Assembly (NCBI GenBank): GCA_012845835.1
Contig: JABAKD010000001.1
Coordinates: forward strand, 5,796,476 to 5,860,475
DNA length: 64,000 nt
From: Undaria pinnatifida
Taxonomy: Eukaryota > Sar > Phaeophyceae > Laminariales > Alariaceae
Direction: 5' to 3'
Shown: one piece after another, positions 63,991-64,000 of the stretch
Layout: each line of letters opens with the position of its first letter
How positions within the stretch are numbered: position 1 is the stretch's first letter
The notes under the pieces: model-generated
Told to the model about the DNA's origin: nothing
Database searches by the model: none
The model's input: only the letters and a program-made list of their open reading frames with translations
Position numbers and translations under genes: made by a program

Positions 63991-64000
63991 AAGCACAGAT

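Overview
This is a eukaryotic nuclear window, not a bacterial or organellar one. Coding information is split into short exons with GT-AG boundaries, introns run to several kb, and most of the DNA is mobile elements and minisatellites. Degenerate TTAGGG-type tracts, Gln/Pro-rich coding exons, very long introns and arrays of phase-matched small exons suggest a brown alga or related stramenopile. That taxonomic guess is inference, at low confidence.

Three multi-exon genes can be assembled from splice sites and phase agreement. Gene A (minus, about 17391 to 1931) has nine proposed exons encoding about 720 residues of Gln/Pro-rich protein behind a hydrophobic N-terminus; I do not recognise the family. 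Its introns all appear to be phase 0. Gene B (plus, 18197 to about 26679) has eight exons and about 336 residues, also unrecognised. A and B are head to head, about 0.8 kb apart, with a TATA box in front of A. Gene D (minus, 61850 to 55870, open at both ends) has six exons whose phases all agree and is a lipase maturation factor (LMF) family protein. Its introns hold partial copies of its own exons.

Region by region: 1-18 kb is gene A. Its introns contain a tRNA-derived SINE, interstitial telomere-like repeats, a 209-bp foldback element and two hAT-like elements rich in ACCCG repeats. 18-27 kb is gene B with repeat-bearing introns. 27-30 kb holds a SINE and two nested inverted-repeat elements. 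30.9-38.1 kb contains duplicated small exon-like modules on the plus strand, the clearest being five copies of a 78-bp phase-2/2 module. 38-45 kb is mostly minisatellite and small inverted-repeat elements.

45.5-51.8 kb is a nest. An inverted-repeat element carries a tyrosine-recombinase retrotransposon of the Ngaro/PAT (DIRS-like) type with the diagnostic A1 - coding - B1 A2 - B2 split direct repeats. Its two B repeats are identical as read, although its reverse transcriptase, RNase H and recombinase frames are broken by nonsense codons and homopolymer frameshifts. 53-54.1 kb is a roughly 200-bp tandem array. 55.9-62 kb is the LMF gene, with an intron filled by a minisatellite that repeatedly flips orientation. 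62.3-64 kb is a tandem family with Lys/Glu-rich reading frames, probably in or upstream of the LMF gene.

All exon models come from reading splice signals and phase by eye; no transcript or database support was available.
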